Below, one piece after another: positions 34,450 through 37,397 of a DNA stretch of 37,397 nt. This DNA comes from Ectocarpus siliculosus (lineage: Eukaryota > Sar > Phaeophyceae > Ectocarpales > Ectocarpaceae), in the NCBI GenBank assembly GCA_000310025.1, contig FN648299.1, positions 336,836-374,232 on the forward strand, written 5' to 3'. Each line of letters opens with the position of its first letter. Position 1 is the first letter of the stretch. Made by a program: the position numbers and the translations under genes. The notes under the pieces are model-generated. The model saw nothing but the letters and a program-made list of their open reading frames with translations. It was not told where the DNA came from and did no database searches.

Positions 34450-35250
34450 TAATAGCATCTTTTTTTCCCTCCAATCTATTTCTGAAACTGTTTGTTCGAC
34501 ATGCATCATCTAGCATCATCGACCGCGTTGCTAGATAAAGGCTAAATCCATTAGACTACACATCAGCGCTGACTGAGTAATCTAGTGCTAGCCGGACGAC
34601 CAATGGAAAGACATACGAGCACTCGGCAGAATCTCGGGTCGCAAGAGTGGCAGCCTCCCCCGTCAAGCCAAGGCAAGACAGGCGGACAAACGAGGCAAGA
34701 CCATCTCTGCCCGCAAAACGCCGTGCATCATCATGACAGAAACAACCACGACATCCAAGGGGCACGCCCATCGAGGTTGCTGCAGAACAAGATATTGGTA
34801 GTAGGTCAAGGACCAACTATTTTTTTGCTTCTGCTCGGAGAAAGTACCACGCGAAACTGGCTGTAGCAGGCACACCTCATCACGCCATCCATGTAGAAGT
34901 GTGTAGTGTCGAGGTGCCCTGAACCCAAGGGTCGTCCGCAGGCGGTCAAGCCTTTCAGAGTCTGTGTGATGTTCCGAAGTAGTGACCGAAGTCGATGTTG
35001 TTGCTATATGGCGCTTCTGGGGCTTGTACTTCTTTCCACTCTTGTTCACTTCACAGCATACTTCTAGAGTTGAGATATTGAGGGATAGTTGAGTGAGCCT
35101 GGTGGGTCTCGCAACACCTCGTGGTCTTGCTACAATCCCGATCTCCTATGACCATCAATCAATCCATTAACGAACTCCTCGCAATACCTCGCCGCTACAT
35201 GTTCGTCCTACTTGTATAAGAGCGCACCTACGTATCTGTCAATACCTACA

Positions 35251-35323
35251 GCTCCCAGAGCTCCGTTGGTAGAGCGCGGCTCTGATAAAGCCGAGGTCCC
35301 GGGTTCGAACCCCGGTGGGAGTA
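35251..35323 (+). tRNA. tRNA-Ile(GAU), array copy 2
   Basis: Identical over all 73 positions to copy 1, including G8 and C14. A five-T terminator lies at 35329-35333. The upstream sequence (CTTGTATAAGAGCGCACC) is shared with copies 3 and 4 but not copy 1. Confidence 0.9.
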
Positions 35324-35328
35324 GCATC

Positions 35329-35333
35329 TTTTT
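35329..35333 (+). terminator. RNA polymerase III terminator after tRNA copy 2
   Basis: TTTTT six bases past the tRNA end. Equivalent tracts lie at 34460-34466, 36210-36214 and 37103-37107. Confidence 0.6.
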
Positions 35334-36131
35334 GCACCGCCGATCTATTTCTGAAACTGTTTATTCGACATGCATCATCCAGCATCATCGACCGCGTTGC
35401 TAGATAAAGGCTAAATCCATTAGACTACACATCAGCGCTGACTGAGTAGTCTAGTGCTAGCCGGGCGACCAATGGAAAGACATAGGAGCACTCCGCAGGA
35501 GGTCGGAGTGCAAGTGTAGCAGCCTCCGGTCTTCAAGCCAAGGCAAGACAGGTGGACAAACGAGGCAAGACCATCTCCGCCGGCAAAACGCCGTGCATCA
35601 TCATGACAGAAACAACCACGAAAGAAGGAGACATACAAGGGGCACGCCCATCGAGTTTACTGCAGAACAAGATATTGGTAGTAGGTCAAGGACCAACTAT
35701 TTTTTTGCTTCTGCCCGGAGCAAGTACCACGCGAAACTGGCTGTAGCAGGCACACCTCATCACGCCATCCATGTAGAAGTGTGTAGTGTCGAGGTGCCCT
35801 GTACCCAAGGGTCGTCCGCAGGCGGTCAAGCCTTTCAGAGTCTGTGTGATGTTCAGGCCGAAGTCTGTTGAGGCAGTGACCGAAATCGATGTTGTTGCTA
35901 TATGGCGCTTCTGGGGCTTGTACTTCTTCCCACTCTTGTTCACTTCACAGCATACTTCTATGAGATGTTGGGAGTGAGCCTGGTGGGTCTCGCAACACCT
36001 CGTGGTCTTGCTACAATCCCGATCTCCTATGACCATCAATCAATCCATTAACGAACTCCTCGCAATACCTCGCCGCTACATGTTCGTCCTACTTGTATAA
36101 GAGCGCACCTACGTATCTGTCAATACCTACA

Positions 36132-36204
36132 GCTCCCAGAGCTCCGTTGGTAGAGCGCGGCTCTGATAAAGCCGAGGTCCCGGGTTCGAACCCCGGTGGG
36201 AGTA
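36132..36204 (+). tRNA. tRNA-Ile(GAU), array copy 3
   Basis: Identical to copies 1 and 2, with a five-T terminator at 36210-36214. Its spacer belongs to the same variant class as unit 1. Confidence 0.9.
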
Positions 36205-37024
36205 GCATCTTTTTGCACCGCCGATCTATTTCTGAAACTGTTTATTCGACATGCATCATCTAGCATCATCGACCGCGTTGCTAGATAAAGGCTAAATCCA
36301 TTAGACTACACATCAGCGCTGACTGAGTAATCTAGTGCTAGCCGGACGACCAATGGAAAGACATATGAGCACTCGGCAGGAGGTCGGAGTGCAAGAGTGG
36401 CAGCCTTCCCCTTCAAGCCAAGGCAAGACAGGACGGACAAACGAGGCAAGACCATCTCTGCCCGCAAAACGCCGTGCATCATCATGACAGAAACAACCAC
36501 GAAAGAAAGAGACATACAAGGGGCACGCCCATCGAGGTTGCTGCAGAACAAGATATTGGTAGTAGGTCAAGGACCAACCCATTTTTTGCTTCTGCCCGGA
36601 GCAAGTACCACGCGAAACTGGCTGTAGCAGGCACACCTCATCACGCCATCCATGTAGAAGTGTGTAGTGTCGAGGTGCCCTGTACCCAAGGGTCGTCCGC
36701 AGGCGGTCAAGCCTTTCAGAGTCTGTGTGATGTTCAGACCGAAGTCTGTTGAGGCAGTGACCGAAGTCGATGTTGTTGCTATATGGCGCTTCTGGGGTTT
36801 GTACTTCTTCCACTCTTGTTCACTTCACAGCATACTTCTAGAGTTAACATGTTGGGGGATAGTTGAGTGAGCCTGGTGGGTCTCGCAATACCTCGTGGTC
36901 TTGCTACAATCCCGATCTCCTATGACCAACAACCAATCCATTAACGAACTCCTCGCAATACCTCGCCGCTACATGTTCGTCCTACTTGTATAAGAGCGCA
37001 CCTACGTATCTGTCAATACCTACA

Positions 37025-37097
37025 GCTCCCAGAGCTCCGTTGGTAGAGCGCGGCTCTGATAAAGCCGAGGTCCCGGGTTCGAACCCCGGTGGGAGTA
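37025..37097 (+). tRNA. tRNA-Ile(GAU), array copy 4
   Basis: Identical to the other copies, with a five-T terminator at 37103-37107. Its spacer matches the variant class of unit 2 and continues past the window end. Confidence 0.9.
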
Positions 37098-37397
37098 GCA
37101 TCTTTTTGCACCGCCGATCTATTTCTGAAACTGTTTATTCGACATGCATCATCCAGCATCATCGACCGCGTTGCTAGATAAAGGCTAAATCCATTAGACT
37201 ACACATCAGCGCTGACTGAGTAGTCTAGTGCTAGCCGGGCGACCAATGGAAAGACATAGGAGCACTCCGCAGGAGGTCGGAGTGCAAGTGTAGCAGCCTC
37301 CGGTCTTCAAGCCAAGGCAAGACAGGTGGACAAACGAGGCAAGACCATCTCCGCCGGCAAAACGCCGTGTATCATCATGACAGAAACAACCACGAAA

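Larger units (their letters stand above)
34377..37397 (+). repeat. Tandem array of ~0.88-kb units, each with one tRNA-Ile gene
   Basis: Units start at 34377, 35251, 36132 and 37025 (periods 874, 881 and 893 bp), and the last is cut by the window end. Each has a tRNA gene followed by about 0.8 kb of similar spacer. Homology begins within two bases of the first tRNA's 5' end. Units 1 and 3 share variants (CATCTAGCATCATC, GTAATCTAGTG, CCGGACGACC) that differ from those shared by units 2 and 4 (CATCCAGCATCATC, GTAGTCTAGTG, CCGGGCGACC), so the array looks dimeric. Open frames in the spacer are not preserved between units. Confidence 0.95.

Noticed and set aside
36313-36813. 166-codon minus-strand frame in the tRNA array spacer
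   Set aside because: The equivalent segments of the other units are broken by indels, so the frame is not under selection.

Overview
This is a eukaryotic nuclear window of roughly half GC: short exons split by long GT-AG introns, microsatellites and G-runs, and a decayed tyrosine-recombinase (DIRS-order) retrotransposon. There is no sign of bacterial operons. The combination (about 0.4-1.5 kb introns, a DIRS-type element, intron minisatellites, candidate centriole proteins) fits a flagellated, intron-rich protist or alga. A stramenopile such as a brown alga is my best guess, but that is inference.

Layout. Positions 1 to about 3.9 kb hold a decayed retroelement with reverse transcriptase, RNase H and tyrosine recombinase read in shifting frames, followed by two spaced direct repeats (4197-4355, 4636-4782) that may be its split terminal repeats. 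From 4.8 to 10 kb I see no confident gene: one candidate exon (8204-8511, minus), a microsatellite and a palindrome cluster. From 10.3 to 21.0 kb, on the minus strand, is the best-supported gene, a 12-exon class I (GH47) alpha-1,2-mannosidase of the ER mannosidase I type. I could join every exon in phase from a candidate ATG at 20975 to the stop at 10313. From 21.0 to 23.0 kb is the gap between it and the next, divergent gene; it holds a MITE-like copy and a possible signal-anchor exon. From 23.0 to 29.2 kb, on the plus strand, is a multi-exon coiled-coil protein of unknown function with one join unresolved. From 30.2 to 34.0 kb, on the minus strand and convergent with it, are the last six exons of a gene resembling the centriole protein POC5. 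From 34.4 kb to the window end is a tandem array of about 0.88-kb units, each carrying a tRNA-Ile(GAU) gene.

The mannosidase introns are the most unusual part. They carry a 25-bp array built from the exon 9 5' splice site, a 224-bp higher-order repeat, a roughly 50-bp minisatellite and two tRNA-half/poly(C) sequences. A short inverted-repeat element family has one copy 17 bp past the mannosidase stop and another in the divergent gap. The mannosidase would trim N-glycans in the ER. The two neighbouring genes look cytoskeletal or centriolar. I see no pathway linking all three.
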